A stretch of DNA of 64,000 nt from Aralia elata (GCA_034770075.1 CM068377.1:70038358-70102357); one strand, 5' to 3'. Shown: positions 33,975 to 46,309, numbered from the stretch's first letter. The notes: a model not told the origin generated them from the sequence alone. Made by a program: numbers and translations.

Positions 33975-34207
33975 AATAGTGCCCGAGTAAATAGTACCCG
34001 CGCGAATAGTGTTTTAGTGTTATTCTTCGAAATCATTTATTAAATTCTATGAAATAACAACACTTAATAATCATCACATACACGTAATCTATATTGTCAC
34101 ATAACCTTTAAACACATAACACAGAATAATATTAATAAAAATTCATTTTATTCAATAATATTCAAAATCTCAAATTAGAAAGCTACCCACGATCCGTGAT
34201 CGTTATA

Positions 34208-35990
34208 AAAGCTTCATCAAGTGGTGTTATTCAAAGTTTCCTAATCTTAAGCTGATCGCCCATAATTTTCCAAGGGTCACTTCCTATGCCTCAAAGCTTC
34301 TTTGCAACTCTCCTCAGTTCCAAACTTACAAGAATAATGAAGGTACTTCTATTCCTTTATCATTCTTCAATTCATATCAGTTTATTCCTTCAATTTTCGA
34401 TTGTGATGACGATATCATAGAGTCTCCCTTCACGCTCTCTGGACAACTCTCTTTACCTGATTCTTTCACTTACTCTTCGGACGTAGAGTCTTAACACTCT
34501 ACGGACGATGTAAATAAAGCCAGTTCTCCAGTCGTAGAGTCTCAACACTCTACTAACCATGTAAAGTTACCTAACTCTCTGTTCGTAGAGTCTCATCACT
34601 CTACGGATGATGTCCAAACATCTAACTCTCCGAACGTAGAGTCCCAAAACCCTTCGATCGCTGTACATGATACTACTTCCCCTATACATACTCATATATA
34701 GATACATTCTAACTCTCCATCACCCATGCAGATATCTAACGTAATTTCCACACCCACAGATTCATTTATTCATTATGACTCATCCTCTCCTTTCTCCTCT
34801 CCAATAGTATAGTCCCAAAACCCTACGATTGATGTAGATAAAGCTAAAGCTTTCATTCTTGTTCTATTTGTACCTATACCATCTACAGATTCTCCTGTAC
34901 ATTCTTCCTCTCCTATACAAACACCCAAACAAGAAACCAAGCCAACTGTTCTCTCAGATGTCCCTTCCTCCTCTCGAAATGAATTCTTTGATCTTCCTCT
35001 CGCTCTTGCAAATCTATCTCGAAGTGATAAGGCAGGCTCTGAAGGAATACTAGCTCAAATCTTGGATCTCCTCTCCATCATTCTTACCAACGATCAATTG
35101 ACAGACCTAACAACTCATATGACTCAAGATATTGATCAGAAGCTTAAGGAGAATTCAATAGAACTCCATGAGAAGATGAACAAGATTACCAAAGCTGTAA
35201 GTCATCTTCCTGGAGATATGGGCAGAGAGTTCAATAAGCAAATGAAGACCATGTTCAAAGATATGTCAAACAGTCTTCATCAACGGCATCAAGTTTTCTT
35301 GAAGACTATTGATGATCATAAGAAGGTTGTTCTGGTATTGTAACAACAGAATGAAAACTCCATCAAACTTCTCTCCGATAAAGTTTTTGAACTCAATTCT
35401 ACTCTCTCTGATTTCAAAAACACAGTGACAGATCGCATTAATAGCACAATGGCTCTCGTTCATCAGTAGAGTGATCAAGTTGTTTCCCGTCAACGTGAAA
35501 TTCGAGATGACCTTGCCATGTCCTCCTCTCAACTCCAAGAGCTTGTTAAAACAGTCAAGTATCTCTCTAAGGTTAATGTTGACAAAAAGGGGGAGAAACA
35601 TAGTCAGGGGGAGAAGAGAAAGAGAAATCAAAAGCAGATATCCATCGTCCCTCCAATTTTCATATCACCTCCACCTCCTCCAGCAGCCATTACTATTGAT
35701 CATGGCCATTCTCATTCCTCATGACATGAATTGTCGAGCAGAGTTACTCCAACAAGCTCATAAATCTCATATGGTGATCCCACATATCTCAATAGAAATC
35801 TTTAAGGCACTCACGTCATGGGAGAAGAAAGAGTAAACCTACCTGATCTTGGCCCAAAAGATTCAGCAGAGGAGATGAGAAGAAAAGAAGCTGAGGACAG
35901 GGCGAGATATCAAAGTAAAGTTGAATCGGAGAAGAAATGACTTGCAAAAGAAAAAAAGAGGAAGAAGATAGAAGAAGGGAGTACAGTAAG
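34208..35990 (+). pseudogene. Element E (Sirevirus) 3' gene, coiled-coil protein
   Basis: One reading frame can be followed from the B insertion point to 35724 with about five stops (for example 34492, 34758, 34812, 35341, 35467), then a shifted continuation to about 35990. The N-terminal part is serine- and proline-rich with repeated VES-HST units. A long coiled coil follows (35060-35600, KMNKITKAVSHLPGDMG, then QLQELVKTVKYL), then a lysine-rich stretch, a PPPPP run and a charged EEMRRKEAEDRARYQ tail. Position between pol and the 3' LTR matches the env-like gene of Sireviruses. I see no signal peptide or membrane segment, so 'envelope' is only a positional label. The 5' part of E is left of B, outside the window. 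Confidence 0.65.
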
Positions 35991-35994
35991 TATA

Positions 35995-35995
<1 letters not shown>

Positions 35996-36049
<54 letters not shown>
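35996..36049. repeat. (TA)n microsatellite
   Basis: About 54 bp of pure TA dinucleotide lie just after the E coiled-coil gene and 48 bp before the F insertion. Confidence 0.95.
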
Positions 36050-36050
<1 letters not shown>

Positions 36051-36468
36051 GTAGATTTTCATACTTTGTACAAATTATCTTATACATCAATAAATTTGTG
36101 ACACCCCCAAATACGGGTCCTTCTTTCCCACAGAATTCGGTGTTCACTATCCAAATCAATCACATCTAACTACCCATAAATAAGAAAATAACTGAAATTC
36201 ATAACTGAAATACAAATCCTCCCATTAAAGGGTTACAACATCTTAAACAAATCAACCTCGGGTCATCTTACCTTAAACAAAACATCAATGCGGAAACATA
36301 GCATAAATAACATAGGTCTATTACATAAACATCTTTCAAATAAATTAAATAAGTCTTCATCACTTGTTTGCCTTGCCTTTTCCCTTACTAATAGATGGTT
36401 CGTCAACTCTTTAACTTTAGCTACAATGTTATTATGCAAGAATGAGCAAACGATTGCCCAACAAGTAT

Positions 36469-36489
36469 AACAACAACAACAACAACAAC

Positions 36490-36526
<37 letters not shown>

Positions 36527-36534
36527 TGCGAGTA
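36469..36534. repeat. (CAA)n(TAA)n microsatellite in F 3' LTR
   Basis: A CAA run is followed by a TAA run. The 5' LTR copy at 52371-52468 is longer, so the tract has changed length since insertion. Confidence 0.95.
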
Positions 36535-37579
36535 ATCAATAGATGCTGAACAATGAAAAACTCGACTTTTGAATCAAGATTAGAAAACAAGAATCAAAAG
36601 TATATTTGAGGGTCACAAGACTATGAACTATGTCCTAGGTTATCAAGTATTTTTAGTTTAAACCTTTAACAGTTATAAGACTATATGGACCATACTTCTA
36701 ATACTTAGGGGGATCAGCCCTTCGTATCATGTATGTGCACAACATCTCAACGCTAACGCGTAAATATAATCCCCTATAAAAGGGTTGTTCGTCTCAGTTT
36801 GACATAAGGGTCCACACCAAAGGAAGTTTGGTTTGGATTAACTTCAAACACAGTTCTAGAATTTAGAATGCTCATCAACTATGGACTAGTCGAATCAATA
36901 AGGGTTCGCTAGTCAATCAAGATTCAATAATATAATATAAATGATATTTGAATTCAAAGACTGAATCTTAAATGAATACAATTGAATAAACATTGTACAA
37001 CTGAATTATCACTTTAAAAGAGTTAGAATATCTCATTTGATATCATGAACTTGAATAAATGAGGGTAAGGATCTTGCTCAACATAAGAGTAGGATTTATA
37101 ACTTGCGTAATTGAAATCAAATTAGGGATAAGATACTTGCTCAATGAAAAAGTAGAGTTAAGAAAATCACATAATTGAAATCAAGTTAGGGTAAGGAAAC
37201 TTGCCTCGTGCGTAGATTATACGTTTACTATTCACGTTCCTCAATTAATCCTACATACCATTCCAAGTCACGATACCAATTAATTATAATATAATTAGCA
37301 TCATGAGTATATTCTATTTTATCTTAACTTAACCCTAAGTCTGAGTATATTAATGACATTCACAACATTAACTCTTAAACACATTATTAGACTACACATA
37401 ACAAGTTTATACACACATTCGACTTATCAATTAATCACGTAAAATCGTCATTGACATGTTAGTAACATGTTTTAACATCTCATTACATTATTATTACATT
37501 TTCATGTTCATTAGATTGGGTTACAATTACATTTTCTGGGCTTGAACACTTAAATAAAATTTTCTATGTCAGTCTGCTA

Positions 37580-37709
37580 ACCAGTGCGATCGCGCCGTTT
37601 TTGTTCTCGGCACCAGTGCGGTCGCGCTGTGCCTGAACTCTGGATCTGGTCTGCTTGTGGCGCGGCCTCGCCACTTTTGTTCTTGACACCAGCGCGGCCG
37701 CACTGGTGT
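37580..37709 (-). repeat. GC-rich inverted-repeat cassette, F 3' LTR
   Basis: The units include CCAGTGCGATCGCGCCG, CCAGTGCGGTCGCGCTG, GTGGCGCGGCCTCGCCAC and CACCAGCGCGGCCGCACTGGTG-like cores, spaced by TTTTGTTCT segments. It lies beside the conserved TTCGCGAGCTTCAG flank, the position used by the unrelated CTCGCC units of A. Several stems are less perfect than in the F 5' LTR. Confidence 0.82.
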
Positions 37710-38952
37710 GCAGACTCAGATACTGAAGCTCGCGAAGAACACAAAAAATGCCAAATTTGGCCAAAGCTTCGCTCGCACAACAAATTTAACACTACACATA
37801 GATTTTGAACTTTACAGAAAACATATCATAACAATCATAGCATGACCTTAACCACTTAAACAACCTAAACAACCAAATTTAAATCCATAAATCTAATATT
37901 TTTGTAAAAACTCCATTTTTCAACATATTTAGCGAATCCATTCACCAAGGATTCGTTACTCAACCAAATCAGTTCATATAACTTGCATTCTTTTCGTATT
38001 TGAATGTATAAACACAATCAATCATCAATTTATCGATTAACATTCAAATTAAGCATCAATTTTTATACATATAAGTCATATTCAAATACTAGTCCGTTGT
38101 AAACTTCAAAACTCCAATTAAAACATAATTTCATGAATTAACTACTCTAAAACAGTTTATAAACATCATATAGTAGATTATACGTGCATTTTAACAATTA
38201 TAAACAACTTTCAAACAATTTGGTCATGAAAACTTACTTAAGAGAACTAAAAATCAAATTTTCTGTTAAACCATGGAGAACAATAATTAAAAGCTTGAGA
38301 TTAAGAATTTTACCTTTAATCCTTGCTTCAGTTTCTCTCAATCTTCTCTTAATTTTCACAAACTCTTTCTCTCTCAATTTCTCTCTACCCTCTAAACTTC
38401 TCTGTGTTTTAGCCTTATGAAAAGTAACTGATGAAGTATACGTATTAACTGATATACGTGGGTATCAGTTAAGTGCATTATGGCCTTAACTGATCCCATG
38501 TTCTTAAGGTTATGTTTGGTTTGTTCCTATAAGCTCCCCTTTTGGTTTATTTTAATTAACTTACTTACTATAAAGTTTATTGTCACACTTTAATAAATCA
38601 AACCCTATTATTTAATTACAATTAAATAAAAGTCACTATTATTCATTAAATCAAAAAATCACATAATTAAAATTCTCATTTATTTAATTATGACAAATTA
38701 ATAAATCTCTAATTAATTATTAAATTAGTTAGAACAACATCACAATTAACAAACAACTCATTATCTCCATTAAATTCACACTTTGCATTATAAAATTATT
38801 TCACATTAATATAATCAATGTAACACATTTAATTAAATTAATCTACAACAATTTCATCAAATACTTATTTAACTCAATAAATAAATCAACACAAATATTT
38901 ATTTAATTCAATAAATATTTAAAAATTAAATATAAAATTCTCGTTCGTTACA

Positions 38953-39063
38953 TCTTTCCCCCCTTAAAAGGATTCTGTCCCCAGAATCATGACTCAATTA
39001 ATTCATCCCGTTACATTCTTCCCTCCTTACAAAGATTTTGTCCTCATAATCGCTACACATAAA
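38953..39063 (-). promoter_or_regulatory. Duplicated polypurine tract, element F
   Basis: On the minus strand AAGGGGGGAAAGATG abuts the 3' LTR and a second tract AAGGAGGGAAGAATGTAACG lies about 60 bp upstream, each preceded by a GATT-TG-GGAC-AAATC block. This is the same layout as in A. Confidence 0.72.
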
Positions 39064-39163
39064 CTAAGCAAATAACTAAGGATAATTTTTCATCATCTGA
39101 TCTTCGAGTTCCCACGTAGCTTCTTCAGTGTTGTGGTTCCTTCAAATCACCTTAACATAAAGG
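39064..39163 (-). pseudogene. Element F chromodomain tail
   Basis: The last ~33 codons of the F polyprotein (RNHNTEEATWELEDQMMKNYP) are separated from the rest by the insertion of G. Two in-frame stops (a TGA before RNH and a TAG before LFA) precede the terminal TAG. Confidence 0.8.
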
Positions 39164-39168
39164 ATAAC

Positions 39169-41464
39169 TGATGAGTGTGTTTTATACACACAATTTGGGT
39201 ACTTTTGGCCTTGATAATTTGCTAGTCTTTAGGTATTTATGTGGTTTTTTATGTATTTTTATCTTATTTCTACATAAATTAGTTTTTAGTTATTTTTACA
39301 TGTTTTATGTTGCTTTGATGAATTTTCATTATGTTTGTAGGAATTGAAATAAAGACCGCTCGGATCGTTGTTCGTATTGACTCAATGTCCGTGCTTGGAC
39401 GTTTGTGCCTGAATGGTAGTACGATGGAAATTAATGCTTGGCGACGCTCGGTGCTTAATTTGATAACATTTGGTAGTTGTGCGTGCACGACATTGGGAAG
39501 CGTGCACAGCGTTCGGCGTCGGCCATACCACGATGGCAAGCCCGTGCTTGGATATCCGTGCCCAAATGATAATACAGTGAAAAGTTGTGTTTGGCGATGT
39601 TCGGCGTTGAATTTGATGACATTTGGAAGTTGGGCGTGCACGGCGTTGGAAGGCGTGCACGGCGTGCGACGTCGACCAAGCCGCGGGCACAGCGTGCAGC
39701 AGCTGGGGGCATCAGGCAGGCGTTGGGCACGGACGTCGTACGGCGCGCGTGGGCGCATGGGCGCTGGGCAGCTCGGCACCACTCGGCAGCTGGGCGTGGG
39801 CGCTCGGCAGCCTCGGTAGCCTCGGCGTTGGGCGCGCGGCTGGGCAGCAGGCGCTGGGCGTGGGCGCACGCTGGGGCCTCGGTAGCTTGGGGCGCCTGGT
39901 GTGCGACATCAGGCGGCGTGTGCGGGCGTGGGCGAGCAGCAGTCGGCAAGCACCAGACCGGGCGGGCGCTCGCGCGGGCGTGCGTGCGCGCGCGCGGGCG
40001 TGCGCGCGCGCGGGCGTGCGCGCGCGCGGGCGGCACCAGGCAGCGTGTGCGGGCGTGGGCGTGCAGCAGGCGCCAGGGCCTGGGCGCGCGTGCGCCAGGT
40101 GGCGTGTGAGCGCGGCGAACCTCCCGAGTGCGATTCCAACTGGCGTTTTTGTGCGATCTGAGCGAATTTTTGACCCAAAATCTGATTTTTGCTAGGGTTT
40201 TCATGGAAACACTATTTAATATCTCATTGGGGCTTCATGTTTGACAACTAGGGATTGGGAGGCTAGACTAAAACATTAAAATAGAGAAAAGTGCTGCAAT
40301 ACAAGGAAAACTCAGCAAAAGCCAAAGAACCAAGAAGGAAAGGCTTGTCAAAGAGATATTTAGACCTTGGGAGGCTGCACATACTTCATCAAGAAGAGCT
40401 TGGGGGCTGCAATTCAAGGAAATTTCCAGCAACAAGCTATGGAGCAAAAAGAGAAAAGAATGCCAAAGGAAGAGAAAAAGCTAGAGATTGTCATCAACCA
40501 AGCAAACAACATATAAATATCTTCTAAATGGGTTTTATCATCTCTTACTTTCCTTTGAATTTGTAATTCTATTTTATGATAAACACCATGTGTTTGATAT
40601 TTTGCTTAGCTACCATGAACTAAAGCTTGTATTCTAAGATTTCAATGGAACCCAACACATAGTTTGAATTGACTTCTCTCTCTTTGTTATTAATTACTCA
40701 TTTGTGAATTGAATATCATAATTTATGCTTCATATCTTAATTGCCTAGCTAGTAATTACCGTGGGAACCTATATGAACTTGACGAACTGATTATAGTGTT
40801 TAGACCTTGTTATGATATCATGCGAAAGTTAAAGATTGTTGTGGGTTATTAATTGAGATTTAGTGACATGTGTCTTGTTGATTATCCTCAATGATAGGTA
40901 ACTTGATAGTATTTAGGATAGACATATACCTAGATACCGTGTGCAACCAATGGAGAATATATTCTTAATGACTTCATATGTGAAAGTTGGTAATTGAAGG
41001 GACGGTAAATGAGATTTAGTGACACGTGTCTTGTTATTGTTCTTGAAATTGGTCTCTTGATAGTGTATAGGATAGACATATACCTACATGCCGCATTAGG
41101 AAGATTCGAAATTGACCATCGACAGAGGCTTATAAGTAGCTTTGATTTCTCGGTTGATAATTCTATGTTGTTAATTAATTTAAATGAGAGAGTTAGGATA
41201 TTCAAATGAAGTGTTGGGGGAAATTGCAATCTTAGACTTGTTAATATTAGATTTCATTATTTTAACACTTTACATAGTTCTTATTATTACAAAACAACAA
41301 CAAATTCAAATCATCAATTGTCTAAATAAAATCGAGACGATATATAGTTGGTACTTGGGATGCACTAGAACAATTCCCTGTGGGTTCGACAACTCTCTTA
41401 TCACTTTATTACTTGTTGACCACGTATACTTGCACGTATTTTTCGGTTGTGAAACCGGCCAACA
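39169..41464 (+). mobile_element. Element G 5' LTR
   Basis: The LTR is 2,296 bp. The AT-rich first 200 bp and last ~1.2 kb resemble D. Between them lie an approximately 153-bp tandem duplication (units from 39391 and 39544, GTGCTTGGA...GGCGTGCAC) and then a very GC-rich island. It is 62 bp shorter than the 3' LTR, mostly from the island. Confidence 0.9.
39640..40120 (+). repeat. GC island in G 5' LTR
   Basis: About 480 bp are extremely rich in GCG, GGC and GGGCG words, including alternating CGCG runs at 39969-40030. The surroundings are AT-rich. All six frames stay open for long stretches because stop codons are AT-rich, so apparent proteins of arginine, alanine and proline here are artefacts. 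It occupies the position of the palindrome cassette in the related D LTR. Confidence 0.8.
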
Positions 41465-41470
41465 AGTTTT

Positions 41471-41488
41471 TGGCGCCGTTTCCGGGGA
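41471..41488 (+). other. Primer-binding site, element G
   Basis: TGGCGCCGTTTCCGGGGA matches the complement of the plant tRNA-Asp 3' end with a single mismatch (expected ...GTTGCCGGGGA), six bases after the LTR. This site is typical of Tat/Athila-related elements. Confidence 0.88.
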
Positions 41489-41599
41489 ATTGTTCTTCTA
41501 GTGTTTTTCCAATATTAATGACAATCGAATTGGTCTAATTTACACTTGTAAATAATTTGCTTATTATTTATTTTGTTTTTTTTATTTTGTTTTTAGTTA

Positions 41600-42670
41600 A
41601 TGGATGAGCATAATTATCAATGGGATTATGAGGGGATGACGCAACCAAGTTCGTCAAAACTTCTTGAGCAATTGCAAGAATAAGTTGCAACGCTTTCAAG
41701 GGTTGTTGACACTCTTAAAAGCCAGTCCACTCAGAATGCCTACTGTCAGAATCAAGCGGACTACAACCCAAACTACTATCATCCGGATTGGCATGATTGT
41801 CCAAGCTTTTCATGGGACAACAATCAAGATCAATGCTATGATCCAAGTCTCTCATATCATTCAGAATTTTCATTCCAACCTCCACCACACCCTGAGGATA
41901 CATCTAATGTGGAGAAGATTCTTCCCATGTTCATTGAGCAACAAAAGTTGTTACGAAACCTCGAGAACCAAATGGCACAACTTGTTGAGGCTGTGCTTAT
42001 TCACCCGCAAAGCACCTTACCTTGTATTACACAAATTAACCCTATAGAGGAAGGTGAAGAGCAATGTATGGTGAATCCGCATAGATGTGACGAAGAGGAA
42101 ATAATGAGGGAGGAGCTTATGGCACTGTACATATCTCAAATCTCTTAAAATGAGGTTAGGATGGCAAATATACAAGTTTTAGTGCAGAGCATCATGAACT
42201 ATGTTACCAATTCTTACAATATTCACCCGCAAAGCACCTTACCTAGCGATACAGAGATCAACCCCATAGAGGAAGGTGAAGAGGAGTGCTTGGTAGATGA
42301 TCAAGGAAATGGCGCGGAGTCGTACGAAGCTATTAGTGAAAATTTTGAGAGTGTACATCCTATTGTGGATGATGATTCTGAGGTTGATGAGACGAGGAGC
42401 ATGAATGGGGATCATAAAAAGGAAATTGAAGATCAAGAAGTTACATTTGAGGTTTTTAAACCCATCGAGCACCCATTGGTTCATGAAGAAGATCTTCATG
42501 TCGATCTTGACACAAGTGCAATAATTGATGATGCGGATGAGGAAAGCTTCTTCATGCCATCGGTTGAAACGAAGTTTGAGGATCACCAACCAGGCATGCA
42601 TGCCATGCAAATCAAAGAAAGAACAGCGAGGCGGCATGCAATGGTCAATTTTACGATTGAGCCGGATTGA
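41600..42670 (+). pseudogene. Element G gag-like ORF
   Basis: The frame starts MDEHNYQWDYEGMTQPSS, is broken by TAA at codon 28 (41681), and is resumed with frame changes to the end at 42668-42670. Visible parts are a Y/N/W-rich N-terminal stretch (NPNYYHPDWHD, 41760-41830), a short coiled coil (EQQKLLRNLENQMAQLVEA), and a duplicated block HPQSTLP...INPIEEGEE (41999-42062 and 42224-42288). An acidic C-terminal half follows, then a basic QIKERTARRHA end. No zinc knuckle, protease or polymerase is present. It is probably a degenerate gag N-terminus of the Tat/Athila type, used in trans if at all. Confidence 0.6.
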
Positions 42671-43946
42671 AAGGAAATAAAGGAGTCGGGCTAACGACTT
42701 TAAACCAAGCGCTTCTTGGTAGGCAACCCAAGTTTATTGTTTTGTTTTTATTTTTGTTTGATTGCATTTTAGTGGTTTAATTGCATTTTAATTCCTTTAG
42801 TCATTTGTTTTCAGGTACGCTCCCAACTTAGAGGTATTGAAAGATGATATCAATGGCGCTTGACACGGTTTCAGGGAAGTATTCTATTTTAATTTTTCCT
42901 ATATCAGACATTGAGGACAATGTCAAGTTTAAGTTTGGGGGTAGTACTTCGTATTCGTGTGTTTTTAATTTAGTTTTTATGTGATTTAAGTTATGTGTTT
43001 TTGTTCAAAAAAATATTCATTTATTTTTAGGATGTGTCCCTTGAGCATTGTTTTAATTGTATTTGAACCATAATCCATGGTCTATGATAATGGCTTGTTT
43101 GAAGAAAATCTAACTCATGAGACGTAGACAATTATTGCTTAGTCTTTGTGCTTATCGTTTATTGGTTATTATTTTGCTTATGCGTCCTTTCACTTTTATG
43201 CACTTACCCATGAGTATTAAGCTAGTTGTATGCTTAGTGAAGGCTTTTATAACCGAATGCTTGTGGTAAATATCTATAAACTCTAGAACTCGTTTAAACA
43301 TTACTCGAAGCAAGGTGTCTAAATTTGTTGTGCTTGAATTGATGGTCATGTGGTGAGTTGAGATGGAGCGTAAAACGCACTCACTCATGGACACATGCGT
43401 ATGAGAGATAGAGCGTAAAACGCACTCTCTTATAATTGGGATTAAAGAAAGGAAATTGTATATTACAAATCTTGCATGGGGTTGAAGTTGAGCGTAAAAC
43501 GCACTCGTCGCATATGAGCGTGCTTAAGGTTGAGATGGAGCATAAAATGCACTCACCTAGAGCCCTTGGTTCTCAAAATTTTTGGAATTGTGATTTATAT
43601 ACCTTTGTATTGAGTGATGCATTAAGCATGTTGTTTTGGAGTTTATTTTGATTATTTCATAAGGTAATGTGGTTGCATAGTTTATCTGAGCTTGATTGGT
43701 TTAGTGCTATTGGGTACTCACACACACACATACGGAAGGGGCCTTAAGTAAAGTATAACTTGCTAACTAAAATTTTAGACATGCAATGCTTTGTTTGTTC
43801 TCTTGAGTTCTAAGTGTTGATGCCTTTGAGACCATTGTCGGCTTATTAATTCATTGCTCAAGTTAGGTTATATTAGAAGTTTTTGAATTGTTTAGTTTAG
43901 GTTTGTTTTGCTTGAGGACAAGCAAAGATTTAAGTTTGGGGGTAAT
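42671..43946 (+). other. Element G 3' untranslated region
   Basis: No gene is seen. Contents, in order: the GCGCTTCTTGGTAGGCAACC stretch just after the stop, an internal polypurine copy (42928-42943), four hairpins GAGCGTAAAACGCACTC or variants (43366, 43411, 43490, 43539), an ACACACACA tract near 43720, and the final polypurine tract (43929-43944). The whole layout is shared with D. Confidence 0.75.
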
Positions 43947-46304
43947 TGATGAGTGTGTTTTATACACACAATTTGGGTACTTTTGGCCTTGATAATTTGC
44001 TAGTCTTTAGGTATTTATGTGGTTTTTTATGTATTTTTATCTTATTTCTACATAAATTAGTTTTTAGTTATTTTTACATGTTTTATGTTGCTTTGATAAA
44101 TTTTCATTATGTTTGTAGGAATTGAAATAAAGACCGCTCGGATCGTTGTTCGTATTGACTCAATGTTCGTGCTTGGACGTCTGTGCCCGAATGGTAGTAC
44201 GATGGAAATTAATGCTTGACGACGCTCGGTGCTTAATTTGATAACATTTGGTAGTTGTGCGTGCACGGCGTTGGGAAGCATGCACGACGTTCGGCGTCAG
44301 TCATACCACGAGGGCAAGCCCGTGCTTGGATATCCGTGCCCAAATGATAATACGGTGAAAAGTTGTGTTTAGCGATGCTCGGCGTTCAATTTGATGACAT
44401 TTGGAAGTTGGGCGTGCACGGCGTTGGAAGGCTTGCAGCACGGCGTGCGGCGTCAACCAAGCCGCGGGCACGGCGTGCAGCAGCTGGGGGCATTAGACAG
44501 GCGTTGGGCGCGGACGTCGTGCGGCGCGCGCAAGCGCATGGGCACTAGGCAGCTCGGCACCACTCGGCAGCTGGGCGCGGGCGCTGGGCGTTGGACGCTC
44601 GGCAGCCTCGGTAGCCTCGGCGTCGGGCGCGCGCGCGCACAGCTCGGCACCGCTCGGCAGCCTCGGCAGCCTTGGGTGTGCGACTGGGCAGCAGGCGCTG
44701 GGCGCGGGCGCATGGGCGCTGGGCGCGGGCGCATGGGCGCTGGGCGCGGGCGCACGCTGGGGCCTCGGCAGCTTGGGGCGCCTGGCGTGCGGCATCAGGC
44801 GGCGTGTGCGGGCGTGGGCGAGCAGCAGCAGGCGAGCGCCAGACAGGGCGTGCGAGCGCACGGCGTGCGGCACCAGGCAGCGTGTGCGGGCGTGGGCATG
44901 CGGCAGGCACCAGGGCCTGGGCGCGCACGCGCCAGGCAGCGTGCGGGTGCGGCGAACCTCCCGAGTGCGATTCCAGCTGGCATTTTTGTGCGATCTGAGC
45001 GAATTTTTGACCCAAAATCTGATTTTTGCTAGGGTTTTCATGGAGACACTATATAATATCTCATTGGGGCTTCATGTTTGACAACTAAGGATTGGGAGGC
45101 TAGACTAAAACATCAAAATAGAGAGCAAAAGTGCTGCAATACAAGGAAAACTCAGCAAAAGCCAAAGAACCAAGAAGGAAAGGCTTGTCAAAGAGATATT
45201 TAGACCTTGGGAGGCTGCACATACTTCATCAAGAAGAGCTTAGGGGCTGCAATTCAAGGAAATTTCCAACAACAAGCTATGGAGAAAAAAGAGAAAAGAA
45301 TGCCAAAGGAAGAGGAAAAGCTAGAGATTGTCATCAACCAAGCAAACAACATATAAATATCTTCTAAATGGGTTTTATCATCTCTTACTTTCCTTTGAAT
45401 TTGTAATTCTATTTTATGATGAACACCATGTGTTTGATGTTTTGCTTAGCTACCATGAACTAAAGCTTGTATTCTAAGATTTCAATGGAACCCAACACAT
45501 AGTTTGAATTGACTTCTCTCTCTTTGTTATTAATTACTCATTTGTGAATTGAATATCATAATTTATGCTTCATATCTTAATTGCTTAGCTAGTAATTACC
45601 ATGGGAACCTATATGAACTTGACAAACGGATTATAGTGTTTAGACCTTGTTATGATATCATGCGAAAGTTAAAGATTGTTGTGGGTTATTAATTGAGATT
45701 TAGTGACATGTGTCTTGTTGATTATCCTCAATGATAGGTAACTTGATAGTATTTAGGATAGACATATACCTAGATACCGTGTGCAACCAATGGAGAATCT
45801 ATTCTTAATGACTTCCTATGTGAAAGTTGGTAATTGAAGGGACGGTAAATGAGATTTAGTGACACGTGTCTTGTTATTGTTCTTGAAATTGGTCTCTTGA
45901 TAGTGTGTAGGATAGACATATACCTACATGCCGCATTAGGAAGATTCGAAATTGACCATCGACAGAGGCTTATAAGTAGCTTTGATTTCTCGGTTGACAA
46001 TTCTATATTGTTAATTAATTCAAATGAGAGAGTTAGGATATTCAAATGAAGTGTTGGGGGAAATTGCAATCTTAGACTTGTTAATATTAGATTTCATTAT
46101 TTTAACGCTTTACATAGTTCTTATTATTACAAAACAACAACAAATTCAAATCATCAATTGTCTAAATAAAATCGAGACGATATATAGTTGGTACTTGGGA
46201 TACACTAGAACAATTCCCTGTGGGTTCGACAACTCTCTTATCACTTTATTACTTGTTGACCGCGTATACTTGCGCGTATTTTTCGGTTGTGAAACCGGCC
46301 AACA
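43947..46304 (+). mobile_element. Element G 3' LTR
   Basis: The LTR is 2,358 bp and nearly identical to the 5' LTR outside the GC island (44415-44960). The island here has extra copies of a GGCGCGGGCGCATGGGCGCT-like unit around 44697-44755 and lacks the long CGCG run of the 5' copy. It ends CCAACA followed by the TSD. Confidence 0.9.
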
Positions 46305-46309
46305 ATAAC

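Larger units (their letters stand above)
3196..34207 (-). mobile_element. Element B, Ty3/gypsy chromovirus (Tekay-like), heavily nested
   Basis: This is a minus-strand element read from a 5' LTR on the right (29903-34207) through an upstream ORF, gag, protease, RT, RNase H, integrase and chromodomain to a 3' LTR on the left that runs out of the window. The coding pieces join cleanly across four insertions: A, two 4.1-kb solo LTRs, and D in the 3' LTR. A fifth insertion splits the 5' LTR. The primer-binding site matches initiator tRNA-Met. All coding pieces contain stops or frameshifts. The Tekay assignment rests on integrase and chromodomain style and long LTRs, without phylogeny. Confidence 0.8.
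29903..34207 (-). mobile_element. Element B 5' LTR with internal deletion and nested solo LTR
   Basis: The ends on the minus strand are TATAACGATCACGGATCG (34207, first bases mutated from TGTAAC) and GGGGGCGTCACA (29903). The A-like solo LTR 31240-33974 is inserted in it. Without that insert it is only about 1.57 kb. At 31100 the sequence jumps from a segment matching solo LTR 1 near 20590 to one matching B's own 3' LTR at 4086. A block including the TATA-like region is therefore missing here. Confidence 0.78.
36097..38952 (-). mobile_element. Element F 3' LTR
   Basis: The LTR is 2,856 bp. On the minus strand it begins TGTAACGAACGAG and ends GGGGGTGTCACA. It matches the 5' LTR at 52002-54917 along its length; the main length difference is a trinucleotide repeat near 36470. 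The backbone is shared with A, and the GC cassette at 37580-37709 is of a different kind. Confidence 0.9.
39169..46304 (+). mobile_element. Element G, non-autonomous gypsy-like LTR element
   Basis: The element is 7,136 bp with perfect TSD ATAAC (39164-39168 and 46305-46309) and LTRs starting TGATGAG and ending CCAACA. Inside are a tRNA-Asp-type primer site, one gag-like ORF and a long 3' untranslated region, with no protease, RT or integrase. It must move using enzymes from a relative. D is the same kind of element. It is inserted in the chromodomain coding region of F. Confidence 0.9.

Noticed and set aside
34208..35990. True viral envelope gene in element E
   Set aside because: No signal peptide, membrane segment or cysteine pattern; the product would be a soluble coiled-coil protein. 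The env-like label is positional only.
35863..36159. 98-codon minus-strand frame near 36 kb
   Set aside because: It is mostly the translated (TA)n tract and spans the F insertion junction.
39279..40204. Long open frames rich in Arg, Ala and Pro in several frames of the G 5' LTR (and at 44391-45041)
   Set aside because: They overlap in all frames and on both strands of a GC island where stop codons are rare. No domain is visible, and the LTR context explains them.
41465..41490. tRNA-Asp gene
   Set aside because: Only the 18-nt complement of the 3' end is present, at the expected primer-binding site; no cloverleaf.
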